Positions 35,965 through 45,121 of a stretch of 64,000 nt of DNA are shown in pieces. The notes beneath the pieces are model-generated. The model had not been told where the DNA came from, did not search any database, and worked only from the letters and a program-made list of their open reading frames with translations. The DNA is from Oligoflexia bacterium (GTDB lineage Bacteria; Bdellovibrionota; Bacteriovoracia; Bacteriovoracales; Bacteriovoracaceae), in contig JADFZW010000014.1 in the NCBI GenBank assembly GCA_015232355.1, forward strand, positions 62,001 through 126,000, read 5' to 3'. Positions within the stretch are counted from its first letter, which is position 1. Every line of letters starts with the position of its first letter. A program made the position numbers and the translations under genes.

Positions 35965-38166
35965 TTAGTCAAATTTTCTCAGATTTTCAGATCTATTGAT
36001 ATAGATTTGATGTACGATAACTTTTTCTCTGTTGTTAAATTCAGTTTCATATTGTGTGTTGTAACCATTTTCAGGTTCAATGTAATCTGTGCTAAAAATT
36101 ATCTCCATCTTCTTTGCATCCAATGGTATTTGTATTATTTGATGAATACTTTCACCCGAACTGTTTGTAACTGCCACTTTAATATTTGATATATTCTCAG
36201 ATTGATTATTCTGATTTGTAATAAAACGAATATGTGCATAGACCATTTTACTATGATAAGCACCCTCACCATAGTTTTTGAAAAATACTAAATCCTCTCT
36301 TTTGATATCATAGTTAATACTAAAACTTCTGTTACTTCCAACGGTCAAAATGTTTTTATCTACATTCTTAAGTAAATATTTAGGAATACCATGATTTCTA
36401 GTTATCAAATCACATACTAATTGATCAACATTATGAATATTTTTATTATTATCAAACTTTAACTTCTGTAATTCACTTTTTATTTCATTTTTGCTTTCAT
36501 CTCCATCTGCAATCAAAGCAAGTGGTTCATCTTCATCTCCTCTTTCAAAAAAATAAAATCTTTGTAGTGAGAGATCATTCAAAGAATTATCCTCTGTAAT
36601 ACGTACTAATGATGATATATTATTTTCATTTTTTAATATTTTTTTTGCCTCTTCAATATTTCTAGCATTTAACAAAATAAGTTTGCAGACCACTGAAAAA
36701 TCTAATACTGGTGGCGTATCGTTTTTAACACTTGTACTTTTAAACATTAATGGAGCAATATCATTGCTATTAGCACTAAAGAGAGACTTAGAGAGAAACT
36801 TTTTAGCTGTGAATTTCTCATTCAAATGTTTTTCTAAAAGCTGTAAAGCATTTAGTGGTATTCTAGGAATAAAACTTCTCGAATAAAAACTATTATCCGA
36901 TAATATTTTCCTTAAAGCTAAGACCGTTATATCTGTACAATTGTATCTATTACGATTAAATCCTAATATCCCTGTATAGAGATCATATTTACCACCATAT
37001 CTATCTCCATTTTTTGATAGTCGAAAAATATTTTTCTGATACTCATTAAATAGATCACGAAAAGTATCCTTCGTTTTATAATCCTCCGTTTGTCCTCGAT
37101 TAAATTTATTCCATAACACCTCCCAATTAGTGCTAGCAGATTTAAATTTGGATTTATTTAATTCTAGATTATTTACAATCCAATCAATGGTCTCATCTAC
37201 TGAAGAAAAATTTAAGATATTCCTAATCTTTTCTAAAATTAACTTATTTGAATAGCTAAGTTCTTGACGTTCTTTTACATTAAGAGACACTACTAAGTTT
37301 TTATAAGTATCGAATGAAAATTTGTAATCCGAGATTAATTTATATAATTCATCCGAACTATTCTTTTCAATCTTTGTTAACTTTGTTAACTTTGCCAAAC
37401 TCAATACTTTCTTAACAATACTATCGATACTATCTTTTGATTTAAGTCTTTTATTGAAATAATTTGTCAAATTTGATTTTATAATCTCAATATCAACTTT
37501 ACTTTTGTCCTTTAAAAAAGTTAAAATTAAATCCCTTTTTTCCTTCATCTTATCAAATGCCATTTTTACATTAGCATCTTCACGATCAGTCCAAAATTCA
37601 GTTTGCTGTAACCATTTAATATAATCTGTATATATTTTTTTAGATATACAAAATGAAATCTGAGTTGGAATATAATCATTATAGGAAGTATTTGCTCGAT
37701 TGTAATGGTCGAGGTCTTCGTGAAAAGATGTATTCGCCGGCCAAGAGAGATAGTTAACAATCTCTCCATCCTTATCTCTTATTGCTAAAGCGGAATGGCC
37801 AGACCTATTGCCAATACCCATTATAGACTTTAAAGGTTTGTGATCGGCAATATACATATGATAAAGCGTAACCTTATAAGGTGTCACCCCTTCACATAAC
37901 ACACTACTTTCGATGTTTGCATCTTGCCCTCTTTTTATTTTTACTTGAATGGAAGGCACATTTGATTTTTTGTTCTTACCTTCTTTTTCTTTACATATAG
38001 GTACCCCGTTTTTGATATCTGCCAATGAGGTCTCTATAAAAAAGTTAGAATGTTTAAAGAGATTAAAATTAAACAGGTTAAACAAGTTAAAGATATTTAC
38101 CAAACTAAGAAATAAGATTAAACACAAAATTGGAACAAACGAAAATTTCATTTTCAACCATCTCAT
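35965..38166 (-). CDS. Large exported protein with H...NC motif (permuted papain-like candidate)
   Basis: A 733-residue protein with an N-terminal hydrophobic segment (residues about 7-32; NLFNLFNFNLF comes from a DNA repeat). I do not recognise the family. The conserved-looking elements are GHSALAIRDKDGEIVNYLSW (His124) and, 286 residues later, RYNCTDITVLALRKIL (Cys410). A histidine strand before an N-C helix is the order seen in permuted papain-like folds (PPPDE, YiiX/LRAT-type), here split by a helical Lys-rich insertion. The C-terminal 150 residues are strand-rich (AYHSKMVYAHIRFI...) like an adhesion or Ig-like domain. It is monocistronic. Confidence 0.45.
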   Translation of the reverse strand: MRWLKMKFSFVPILCLILFLSLVNIFNLFNLFNFNLFKHSNFFIETSLADIKNGVPICKEKEGKNKKSNVPSIQVKIKRGQDANIESSVLCEGVTPYKVTLYHMYIADHKPLKSIMGIGNRSGHSALAIRDKDGEIVNYLSWPANTSFHEDLDHYNRANTSYNDYIPTQISFCISKKIYTDYIKWLQQTEFWTDREDANVKMAFDKMKEKRDLILTFLKDKSKVDIEIIKSNLTNYFNKRLKSKDSIDSIVKKVLSLAKLTKLTKIEKNSSDELYKLISDYKFSFDTYKNLVVSLNVKERQELSYSNKLILEKIRNILNFSSVDETIDWIVNNLELNKSKFKSASTNWEVLWNKFNRGQTEDYKTKDTFRDLFNEYQKNIFRLSKNGDRYGGKYDLYTGILGFNRNRYNCTDITVLALRKILSDNSFYSRSFIPRIPLNALQLLEKHLNEKFTAKKFLSKSLFSANSNDIAPLMFKSTSVKNDTPPVLDFSVVCKLILLNARNIEEAKKILKNENNISSLVRITEDNSLNDLSLQRFYFFERGDEDEPLALIADGDESKNEIKSELQKLKFDNNKNIHNVDQLVCDLITRNHGIPKYLLKNVDKNILTVGSNRSFSINYDIKREDLVFFKNYGEGAYHSKMVYAHIRFITNQNNQSENISNIKVAVTNSSGESIHQIIQIPLDAKKMEIIFSTDYIEPENGYNTQYETEFNNREKVIVHQIYINRSENLRKFD

Positions 38167-38653
38167 TTTTATATTTTGTTATTACTTGGCTTTCTTTGAT
38201 TATTTTGCTGGAGTTTGTGAAAAAATCAACGGCCCACTTGCTATTTTTTTTTAGACTTTGATTACTACTTACTTACTTGCTTTCCATGTTATTGTATTAA
38301 TTAAATTTTATTTATTTTATATGTATATTGATTTTTTAAAAAAATCATCCTGCGTTTTTATAACTTTAATTGTAACTTTAATTGTATGCCCATTTTTGAT
38401 GTCACTATTTTTTTAAAAAAATCGATTAATAAGAAAAATAAATCTACATTGATTTAAAATAAATTCATCCATTAACATGAGTTAACTCCTGTAAACTAAA
38501 CATTTTTTCTAAGCACATGTGATTATATAAAATTTATTTACTTTTATTTTTTAACATCCTCATTTATTTTTATTTTTTTAATCTTTCAACTTGTTTTAAA
38601 CTTTGTAATATCCATATTATGTAATTTTTTATTTTTTTAAAGGTGTAACACAG
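38167..38653. other. 487-bp AT-rich intergenic region between divergent genes
   Basis: Very AT-rich. It holds a 19-bp palindrome (TGATTTTTT-A-AAAAAATCA, 38329-38347), a second TTTTTTAAAAAAATC near 38407-38424, and the promoter regions of two divergent exported-protein genes. No ORF or RNA gene is supported. Confidence 0.5.
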
Positions 38654-40009
38654 GTGAAAAAGATAATTTCCTTTTTATTATTAACTTTTTTTCTCATATC
38701 ATTTTTTAAGTCTTCTTATGCCTCTACTGATACTAATACTAATACTAATACTAATACTAATACTGATATCTTTATTAACAACAAGAATGAAGCTAAAAAC
38801 ACAACTGAGCTTGAAATTCATGATACTTCCAATAATTCTCATCAAAAGTTGTTTAGTGAAGTTTTCGAATTTCAAAAAAAATGGCGTCTTCCATCTATTG
38901 TTATCTCTATTGTAGAAGATGGAAAACAAGTATGGACAAAAGGGTTAGGATTAAAAGATGCTTTATTTAAAAATAGCGACACCTCAAATAGAAACAGTAA
39001 AAACATTAAAAATAACAATGCTACTCTAAACACAATCTATCGAATTGCTTCGCTATCAAAACCCATCGCTGCTATGGCCATAATGAAATTGTATGAAGAT
39101 GGTAAAATTGATTTAAATGAAAAATGCTCAAAATATTTAAACAAATACTTTAATAGCAGCAACAGTAACTATAAAGAAATTCCGGAAAATCTAAAAAACA
39201 TAACTGTATATCAAGTATTAACTCACACTTCAGGAATCAGACACTATGACTATGAAAAAGGTGAAAAGGAAAATGATAAACCTATAACTGATCCATGTGA
39301 TTCTATGTGTATGTATGGTGTGCTTGAGGAACAATTATTATTTCCACCATCTTGTGGTTATTGTTACTCCAGCTACGCTTATAATTTACTTCAATATATT
39401 ATAGAAAGTGTTAGTGGAGAAAGTTATATGCAATTTTTACAAAAAAATATTTTTAATCCTGCTAATATGACAAAAAGTGGACTAGATCATCCTGTAGAAG
39501 GAATTCAACTAGAAGCTATTCCCTATCGTCTTAATGAAAATTTAAATTCCACCTCTAATTTTGAATCTTCTTGCCAACAATATGTAGAAGCACCAGCTAT
39601 TGATGTTCGTTGGAAAAAATCAGGTGGGGGAATAGCTTCAACAGTTAATGATCTTAGCAAATTTGCTATGGCCTTAGATAATCTAAAAATTTTAAAAGCA
39701 GAAACACTAACAAAAGTCTATACCAGTGCTAAACTTCCCGATGGTAATCTCACTCAATATGGTATTGGATGGCATATATTCCCTGTTAGTGATGATAAGA
39801 ATGATGATAATTTTTGGGTAGGTCATGGTGGAGGTGCCACTGGAGGATCCTCTTATTTGCTTAGAAATCCTAAGAAAAAAATTGCCATCTCTATTTTAAC
39901 TAATCTTCAAATAAGACCAAGTTTTCTTGGAATGCTAGCAAATCGTTTAGCACAAGTACTTTATCCAAACATCCCAACATTTAAAATAGGTAGTGATGCA
40001 AAAAAATAA
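38654..40009 (+). CDS. Exported serine hydrolase, LACTB/class C beta-lactamase family
   Basis: Signal peptide (residues 1-23), then a repeat-encoded TNTNTNTNTNT tract, then the penicilloyl-serine transferase fold: SLSKPIAAM (SxxK), YSSYAYNLLQYI (the YxN position is Y-S-S, as in LACTB-like proteins with YSTFGY), LTHTSGIRHYDYEKG and GHGGGATGGSS. The pattern is closest to LACTB-type serine proteases, so the substrate is more likely a peptide or peptidoglycan than an antibiotic. The start is GTG with AAGG 11 bases before it. It overlaps the next gene by 14 bases. Confidence 0.85.
   Translation: MKKIISFLLLTFFLISFFKSSYASTDTNTNTNTNTNTDIFINNKNEAKNTTELEIHDTSNNSHQKLFSEVFEFQKKWRLPSIVISIVEDGKQVWTKGLGLKDALFKNSDTSNRNSKNIKNNNATLNTIYRIASLSKPIAAMAIMKLYEDGKIDLNEKCSKYLNKYFNSSNSNYKEIPENLKNITVYQVLTHTSGIRHYDYEKGEKENDKPITDPCDSMCMYGVLEEQLLFPPSCGYCYSSYAYNLLQYIIESVSGESYMQFLQKNIFNPANMTKSGLDHPVEGIQLEAIPYRLNENLNSTSNFESSCQQYVEAPAIDVRWKKSGGGIASTVNDLSKFAMALDNLKILKAETLTKVYTSAKLPDGNLTQYGIGWHIFPVSDDKNDDNFWVGHGGGATGGSSYLLRNPKKKIAISILTNLQIRPSFLGMLANRLAQVLYPNIPTFKIGSDAKK
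38732..38761. repeat. (ACTAAT)5 hexamer repeat
   Basis: Five perfect copies flanked by ACTGAT encode the Thr-Asn tract just after the signal peptide of the LACTB-like protein. Confidence 0.95.
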
Positions 40010-41087
40010 TAAAATAAAATTAATTATAGCGTTCTTGGCACTAATAATGACACTAATAATGACATTAGTAATGACATTAGTAATGTCCACTACTCTTTTA
40101 TCGGGTGAAACTGAAACTGATACTGATACTGCAAAAATTAAAGAGTTAAAAACAAACATTCTTCTTTTTTTAAATAAAAAGAAGGAAAACTATAAGAGCA
40201 CATCAATTAAATTGATAACCATTAATAAATCTTTTGCTCATGATTTTTTACAAGAACTAAATAATAATCCCACTCTCCTAAATGAATTAACAAAACAAAA
40301 AATACTCTCTTTAGAATCTCTGACCGAGATCCTTCTAAACATCTCTGTTGTGGCCATATACGATGATCTCCTTGAACAAAAATATCGTCAGTTTTATAAG
40401 ATTAATAAAAGTAACCTTATCAATATATTTAATCAAATCAACTCTCAAAACAATTCACTTATACTATTATTACATAATAAAAAAGATGTTTTTAATTCAC
40501 TTCTAAAAAGTGAAAATGATCTCTACTGGCTTGCTAATCAATTATTGTTATCTACCAAAAGCAAAGACAGCAACAGTGCAACAGTAAATTCTCAAACCAA
40601 TTCTGAACCCTGTAACAAAACTACAACTACCATTCCTAATCCCACTAATACTTCACCTTTCTCATTTTTTTCTTTATATTTGCCATCTCCTTCTCAAATC
40701 TATGGCAATATTTTCAAGAACACTACTAACAATCAAAATTATAGCAACGAAGATTACAATAATCTCCTTCAGCAAATATCTCCTCTACTTGATAACAATG
40801 CATTTAAAATAAAATTAATGCTCCTTTTTCTTAAAAATAAACATCTATCATCTCATGCATTTCATGATTTTAAAAATTTCTTGAACAACTTAAAAAAATC
40901 ACCACTCTATTTACGTTATAAATTTGCAACTGATCAAATCATAACTTACGCAAATGATATGAAGAATGGAAATAAAATGAACCTCCTTTCTTCTGATGAT
41001 GATCTTCAATATAGAATTGATATAGATGACGATACTGATTTATATTTAAAATTTAAAAACAGCGAAGACGCAATTGAGATTGAGTGA
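39996..41087 (+). CDS. Membrane-anchored or exported protein of unknown function
   Basis: The N-terminal hydrophobic segment consists largely of repeat-encoded LIMTLIMTLVMTLVMS (four 12-bp units), followed by an ETETDTDTA tract and a 320-residue Asn/Leu/Lys-rich helical region with no recognised domain. ATG 39996 is used here; a GTG lies 3 bases upstream. The start overlaps the preceding hydrolase gene, which suggests co-expression. Because the export segment itself is a tandem repeat, copy-number change would alter the length of the membrane-spanning helix. Confidence 0.55.
   Translation: MQKNNKIKLIIAFLALIMTLIMTLVMTLVMSTTLLSGETETDTDTAKIKELKTNILLFLNKKKENYKSTSIKLITINKSFAHDFLQELNNNPTLLNELTKQKILSLESLTEILLNISVVAIYDDLLEQKYRQFYKINKSNLINIFNQINSQNNSLILLLHNKKDVFNSLLKSENDLYWLANQLLLSTKSKDSNSATVNSQTNSEPCNKTTTTIPNPTNTSPFSFFSLYLPSPSQIYGNIFKNTTNNQNYSNEDYNNLLQQISPLLDNNAFKIKLMLLFLKNKHLSSHAFHDFKNFLNNLKKSPLYLRYKFATDQIITYANDMKNGNKMNLLSSDDDLQYRIDIDDDTDLYLKFKNSEDAIEIE
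40041..40088. repeat. 12-bp tandem repeat, 4 copies (CTAATAATGACA-like)
   Basis: Four diverged 12-mers encode the hydrophobic Leu-Ile/Val-Met-Thr tract at the N-terminus of the gene at 39996. Confidence 0.9.
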
Positions 41088-41112
41088 GTGCCACTTATGG
41101 CTTACGGAGTAC

Positions 41113-41502
41113 CTACGGAGTAATTAATTTGTTTGCTGAACGCATTTTCTCTACAATTTCTCGCATATTAGAAATACGACCGACTAATATTTTGTTTTCT
41201 AGATCAAAGTATTTTACACAAGTAGCACATAAAATAATCTCAACTCCCTTGCTATGTAACTTCTCTAAGATTTCATAGAACTTATTTTTTTCCTCTTCCT
41301 CATGTTTTAGTGCAATTAAAACTGCTGTGTTGTAGAGGATAATTGTAGACGTAGATAACTTCTCGGATGTTTCTTGTTTGGATGTTTCTAACAAAGAATG
41401 AAGGTAATGAAATGTTGATAAAAAATTTTGTAATAATAACTCCCCTAGTTCACTTGGACCATCACCCATAACATTACTTTTTAATACAATCACTTCTTTC
41501 AT
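41113..41502 (-). CDS. YedF-type DsrE-family protein
   Basis: The sequence fits the C-terminal DsrE-like domain of YedF (selenium/sulfur metabolism): VIVLKSNVMGDGPSELGELLLQNFL, ALKHEEEEKNKFYEILEKL, CATCVKYFDLENKILVG and ISNMREIVEKM. The CxxC pair (CATC) is retained. The N-terminal TusA/SirA domain found in many YedF proteins is absent and no selD or selA gene is in the window. It is convergent with the preceding gene. Confidence 0.8.
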   Translation of the reverse strand: MKEVIVLKSNVMGDGPSELGELLLQNFLSTFHYLHSLLETSKQETSEKLSTSTIILYNTAVLIALKHEEEEKNKFYEILEKLHSKGVEIILCATCVKYFDLENKILVGRISNMREIVEKMRSANKLITP

Positions 41503-41534
41503 CTTTTTTATACACCCTTGTAAAATTAATAAAT

Positions 41535-42959
41535 TTAATAAAGTTCATATTTAAATAAACGACAATCAATGTCACCATTAAACAACTCTATTCTAGAGCT
41601 GGTCTGTAAGGATATTTTTTTTCTTAATTCTAAATTTCCGGTAAAAATATAAGCACGAAAATCTTTAAAGTTTAATTTTAAATTTTCTCCAAAGTTATGA
41701 TAGAGATTTTCCAACTCCTCTCCATTATCATCACCATCATTTCCTAATCGCACACCATATGGAGGATTGGCAAAGATAATTCCCCCTTTCCTCTCTGCTA
41801 ATTGCTGTACTGGTTTTTTCAAAGTTGTAGCATCCGCACTCTTAATAAAAACAACCTCTCCTATCAGTCGTCTTGCTAACTCTCTCTCTATAAATGAGAT
41901 ATGTGTTTTGGTAGTAGAAATCGCCCGGAAATTTATATCATGAGCGAAAATAGTAATTTTCTCTGTATTTTTATCTGTATTTTTATTTTTAGTTACATCT
42001 TTAACCTGGTGATTAACCTCTTTCAAAAGTTCTTTAAAACTCTCTTTAAGCTCATTACTCTCTTTAAAAATTTTTAAGTTCTCTAGTGTCCAACGATTTT
42101 TCAAGCGATCATTTCTATCATTACTAAGCGCTCGTCTCACTTTGATAAATGATGGTGGTATTTTTAAAGCATACAAGAGTGCCTCAACGACCATCGTTCC
42201 AGAGCCACACATACAATCAATAAAAACTTCCTTGTTAGATTGCCAGTTCATCAGATGTAAAATGCTGGCCGCTAAATTTTCTCTTAGTGGAGCTGCAAAA
42301 TCTGTTTGTCGATAGTGACGATTACCTAGTGGTTCTCCACAAAGATCTACTAAAACATCCAAATTATCCCTCTCAAAAAAAAGCATTATGGGAACATTGG
42401 GAAAAGCTGTATTTACATTCGGGCGCTGTCCATACTGCTCTCTGAAGGAATCAACAACCGCATCCTTTGCAATTTGAGCGATATAATGAGAATTTAATCT
42501 TTGGTCCAATCCTCGTCCTAAGATTGCATTTATCTTTATGCTCTCCTTTGCGGAAAAAAGATTACACCAATCAATTTTTTTTATTATGTCGTACAAAACC
42601 TCTTTTTCATGATCTTTTTTTAATGAGATTTCAAAGCTTGCTAATTTCCAATATACCCTGCTGGCCACTCTAGAATGTAGGATTATTTTAAAGGCATCTT
42701 TCATGCTTCCTCGAAAGTGCACACCGGCAAAACCTTTACTCATAGATTCTTCAGCGAATGCAAACTCACTCCCAAATCCACCCATGCTTTTATCTTGCAA
42801 CTCTTTGATTAAAACATCTTCGCACAGACGATTACAGGAGATAAAAAAGTCCTTCATTCCTTCTGTATCATAATCATAGCTTGTAAGGTTGTTGCTGTTG
42901 TTACTAGCGAAGTTTATTTTTTTCTTTCTGGTCACTTTATGGGTGTAGTTACTTTGCAT
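41535..42959 (-). CDS. THUMP-domain 23S rRNA methyltransferase, RlmL-type
   Basis: An N-terminal ferredoxin-like/THUMP region (DFFISCNRLCEDVLIKEL, GVHFRGSMKDAFKIILHSRVASRVYW) is followed by a Rossmann methyltransferase with DCMCGSGTMVVEAL and the catalytic NPPYG motif (IIFANPPYGVRLG). It resembles RlmL/YcbY N-terminal half, which methylates guanine N2 in 23S rRNA; the fused RlmK half is absent. The N-terminus is preceded by a basic, Asn-rich extension, and an internal KNKNTDKNTEK tract is repeat-encoded. Confidence 0.8.
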   Translation of the reverse strand: MQSNYTHKVTRKKKINFASNNSNNLTSYDYDTEGMKDFFISCNRLCEDVLIKELQDKSMGGFGSEFAFAEESMSKGFAGVHFRGSMKDAFKIILHSRVASRVYWKLASFEISLKKDHEKEVLYDIIKKIDWCNLFSAKESIKINAILGRGLDQRLNSHYIAQIAKDAVVDSFREQYGQRPNVNTAFPNVPIMLFFERDNLDVLVDLCGEPLGNRHYRQTDFAAPLRENLAASILHLMNWQSNKEVFIDCMCGSGTMVVEALLYALKIPPSFIKVRRALSNDRNDRLKNRWTLENLKIFKESNELKESFKELLKEVNHQVKDVTKNKNTDKNTEKITIFAHDINFRAISTTKTHISFIERELARRLIGEVVFIKSADATTLKKPVQQLAERKGGIIFANPPYGVRLGNDGDDNGEELENLYHNFGENLKLNFKDFRAYIFTGNLELRKKISLQTSSRIELFNGDIDCRLFKYELY

Positions 42960-43102
42960 AAAATTAATTTACCTTTAATTTACCTTAGATTTACCTTGGA
43001 TGTTATTTTATTTTTCATAGTTTATTACATTGTTTCTTGATTTATGGATATTAAAATATGAATATTAACTTCAAAATAAAATTTTAATTCTAGGAGAAGA
43101 CT

Positions 43103-44509
43103 ATGAGTAATGATTACAAAATTAAAGATATTAATCTTGCACAGTGGGGTCGTGATGAGATCATGTTGGCAGAAAAGGAAATGCCAGGATTAATGAGTAT
43201 CAGACGTGAATATGGCCATAAAAAACCTCTAAAGGGTGCACGAATCTCTGGTTCTCTACATATGACAATTCAAACTGCAGTTCTAATTGAAACATTGGTT
43301 GAGTTAGGTGCTGATGTTCGCTGGTCTTCATGCAATATTTATTCAACTCAAGATCACGCTGCAGCGGCAATTGCCAAGGCAGGAATCCCCGTATTTGCGT
43401 GGAAGGGTGAAACCTTAGATGAGTATTGGTGGTGCTGTCTTAAATCACTAAACTTCCCAGGAAATAAGGGCCCGAACCTAATCGTTGATGATGGTGGAGA
43501 TGCTACTTTGATGATTCACAAAGGTTATGAGGCAGAAAAAAATTCTAAAGTTTTAGATGTTAAAACAGATAGTCCTGATGAGGCCGCCCTTCTAGAAATT
43601 TTAAAAACTACTCTCAAAGAAGATAAAGATAAGTGGCATCGAACAGTAAAAGAATGGTATGGCGTCTCTGAAGAGACAACTACAGGAGTACATCGACTCT
43701 ATCAAATGGAGAAGGAAGGAAAATTATTAGTTCCTGCAATCAATGTAAATGATTCTGTAACAAAATCTAAATTTGATAATCTCTATGGTTGTCGTGAATC
43801 TTTGTTAGATGGAATTAAGCGTGCAACAGGTGTGATGATCGCAGGTAAAACTGCAGTGGTTTGTGGATATGGTGATGTTGGAAAGGGTTGTGCTCAATCA
43901 CTTCGTCATCAGGGAGCTCGCGTACTGGTAACTGAAATCGATCCAATATGTGCACTTCAAGCTTCAATGGAAGGATATGAAGTTGTAAGAATTGAAGATG
44001 CTATCTACGAAGCAGATATCTATGTGACAGCTACTGGAAATTATAATGTAATCTCTCTTGATCATATGAGAAAAATGAAAGATCAGGCGATCGTTTGTAA
44101 CATCGGCCACTTTGATAATGAGATTGATGTCTCTGGATTACAAAAATTTCCTGGAATGATTCGAAAAGAGATTAAACCACAAGTTGCAACTTACACATTC
44201 CCAGATGGCCACGCTATAATCTTGCTCGCTGAAGGACGCTTGGTAAATTTAGGATGTGCTCAAGGACACCCATCATTTGTTATGTCATGCTCATTTAGTA
44301 ATCAAACGCTAGCACAACTTGATCTTTGGAGTAAGAAAAATAACAATCCAGTTAAATTAACTAATCTTTCAAAGAAACTAGATGAAGAAGTTGCTCGCAT
44401 GCACATTGGGAAAATCGGAGTGAAATTAACAGAATTAACCGAAAAGCAAGCAAGCTACATTGGCGTTTCTAAAGATGGCCCATATAAACCAGATCATTAT
44501 AGGTATTAA
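43103..44509 (+). CDS. ahcY: Adenosylhomocysteinase
   Basis: Matches across its 468 residues: [45 protein letters not shown], the NAD-binding [28 protein letters not shown] and C-terminal KPDHYRY. The 40-residue insertion around [20 protein letters not shown] is the form common in proteobacteria. It splits S-adenosylhomocysteine into adenosine and homocysteine to sustain methylation. It has a strong TAGGAG Shine-Dalgarno. No SAH riboswitch is recognisable in the 143-base leader. Confidence 0.97.
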   Translation: MSNDYKIKDINLAQWGRDEIMLAEKEMPGLMSIRREYGHKKPLKGARISGSLHMTIQTAVLIETLVELGADVRWSSCNIYSTQDHAAAAIAKAGIPVFAWKGETLDEYWWCCLKSLNFPGNKGPNLIVDDGGDATLMIHKGYEAEKNSKVLDVKTDSPDEAALLEILKTTLKEDKDKWHRTVKEWYGVSEETTTGVHRLYQMEKEGKLLVPAINVNDSVTKSKFDNLYGCRESLLDGIKRATGVMIAGKTAVVCGYGDVGKGCAQSLRHQGARVLVTEIDPICALQASMEGYEVVRIEDAIYEADIYVTATGNYNVISLDHMRKMKDQAIVCNIGHFDNEIDVSGLQKFPGMIRKEIKPQVATYTFPDGHAIILLAEGRLVNLGCAQGHPSFVMSCSFSNQTLAQLDLWSKKNNNPVKLTNLSKKLDEEVARMHIGKIGVKLTELTEKQASYIGVSKDGPYKPDHYRY

Positions 44510-44540
44510 ATAATAGGGATTAAATAATAGGTATCAAATA
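44499..44540. repeat. 14-bp tandem repeat, 3 copies, across the ahcY stop and rpiB ribosome-binding region
   Basis: ATAGGTATTAAATA, ATAGGGATTAAATA and ATAGGTATCAAATA follow each other without gaps. The first covers the ahcY stop; the last ends 4 bases before the rpiB ATG and provides its AGG. Confidence 0.9.
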
Positions 44541-44544
44541 AATT

Positions 44545-45021
44545 ATGAAAATTCTTCTAGCATCTGATCACGCTGGTCCAGAATTAAAGAGCGGATTAAT
44601 TGAGTTTTTCAAGAGTGATTTTGGCCAAGCAATTGATGAAATCATCGATCTTGGTACTAGTGACCCTAAAGAGAGTGTTGATTATCCAGATTATGCTATA
44701 AAATTATGTAATAAATTTTTAGAACTAGAAAAAGAAAATCAACTACTCGGCATCTTGATTTGTGGTTCAGGTATCGGCATCTCCATTGCGGCCAACAAAT
44801 TTATGGGCATCAGAGCGGCCCTATGCCGTTCAACTGAGGATGGTCGTCTCTCTAAAGAACACAACAATGCCAACATCATTTGCTTAGGTGCTCGTAATAC
44901 CTCTCTTGCTGAGGCAAAAGAAATCATTCTTGCTTGGAAAAAAGCATCCTTTCAAGGCGGAAGACACAGCAAACGCTTAGATATCATGGCCAAACTTGGT
45001 TGCAATCCTAAATTTCTATAA
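44545..45021 (+). CDS. rpiB: Ribose-5-phosphate isomerase B
   Basis: ASDHAGPELK, GTSDPKESVDYPDYA, the active-site loop CGSGIGISIAANK and GIRAALC match RpiB; EHNNANIICLGARN is the next conserved block. It interconverts ribose 5-phosphate and ribulose 5-phosphate in the cytoplasm. It sits 35 bases after ahcY and is probably co-transcribed. The C-terminus GGRHSKRLDIMAKL is typical. Confidence 0.95.
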   Translation: MKILLASDHAGPELKSGLIEFFKSDFGQAIDEIIDLGTSDPKESVDYPDYAIKLCNKFLELEKENQLLGILICGSGIGISIAANKFMGIRAALCRSTEDGRLSKEHNNANIICLGARNTSLAEAKEIILAWKKASFQGGRHSKRLDIMAKLGCNPKFL

Positions 45022-45059
45022 TTTCTATAGAGTAAAAGAATTTACCTCTGCTTTTATTA

Positions 45060-45087
45060 TTTCAACAAAAAAACTGAGTGCTATAAT
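45060..45087 (+). promoter_or_regulatory. Candidate promoter of the HD-GYP pair
   Basis: A perfect TATAAT at 45082-45087 has TTTCAA 16 bases upstream (45060-45065). Transcription would start just inside the hairpin described next. Confidence 0.35.
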
Positions 45088-45117
45088 TAGCTTATATATA
45101 ATTTAAATGTGAGCTAA
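45087..45117 (+). promoter_or_regulatory. Leader hairpin immediately before the first HD-domain gene
   Basis: TTAGCTTA (45087-45094) pairs with TGAGCTAA (45110-45117) with one G-U; the ATG follows 4 bases later and no Shine-Dalgarno is otherwise visible. If transcribed, the hairpin would sit over the ribosome-binding region. Confidence 0.35.
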
Positions 45118-45121
45118 AATT

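Noticed and set aside
38699..38929. Overlapping open frames on both strands with Ser-Ile and Leu-Ile repeats
   Set aside because: Again caused by the (ACTAAT) repeat inside the real hydrolase gene.
38654..40009. Antibiotic-resistance beta-lactamase
   Set aside because: The motif order and YSS/HTSGIRHYD pattern are closer to LACTB-type serine hydrolases, and no regulator such as ampR is nearby.
42960..43102. SAH or SAM riboswitch before ahcY
   Set aside because: The leader is short and very AT-rich with no conserved helices; only diverged ATTTACCTT repeats are seen.
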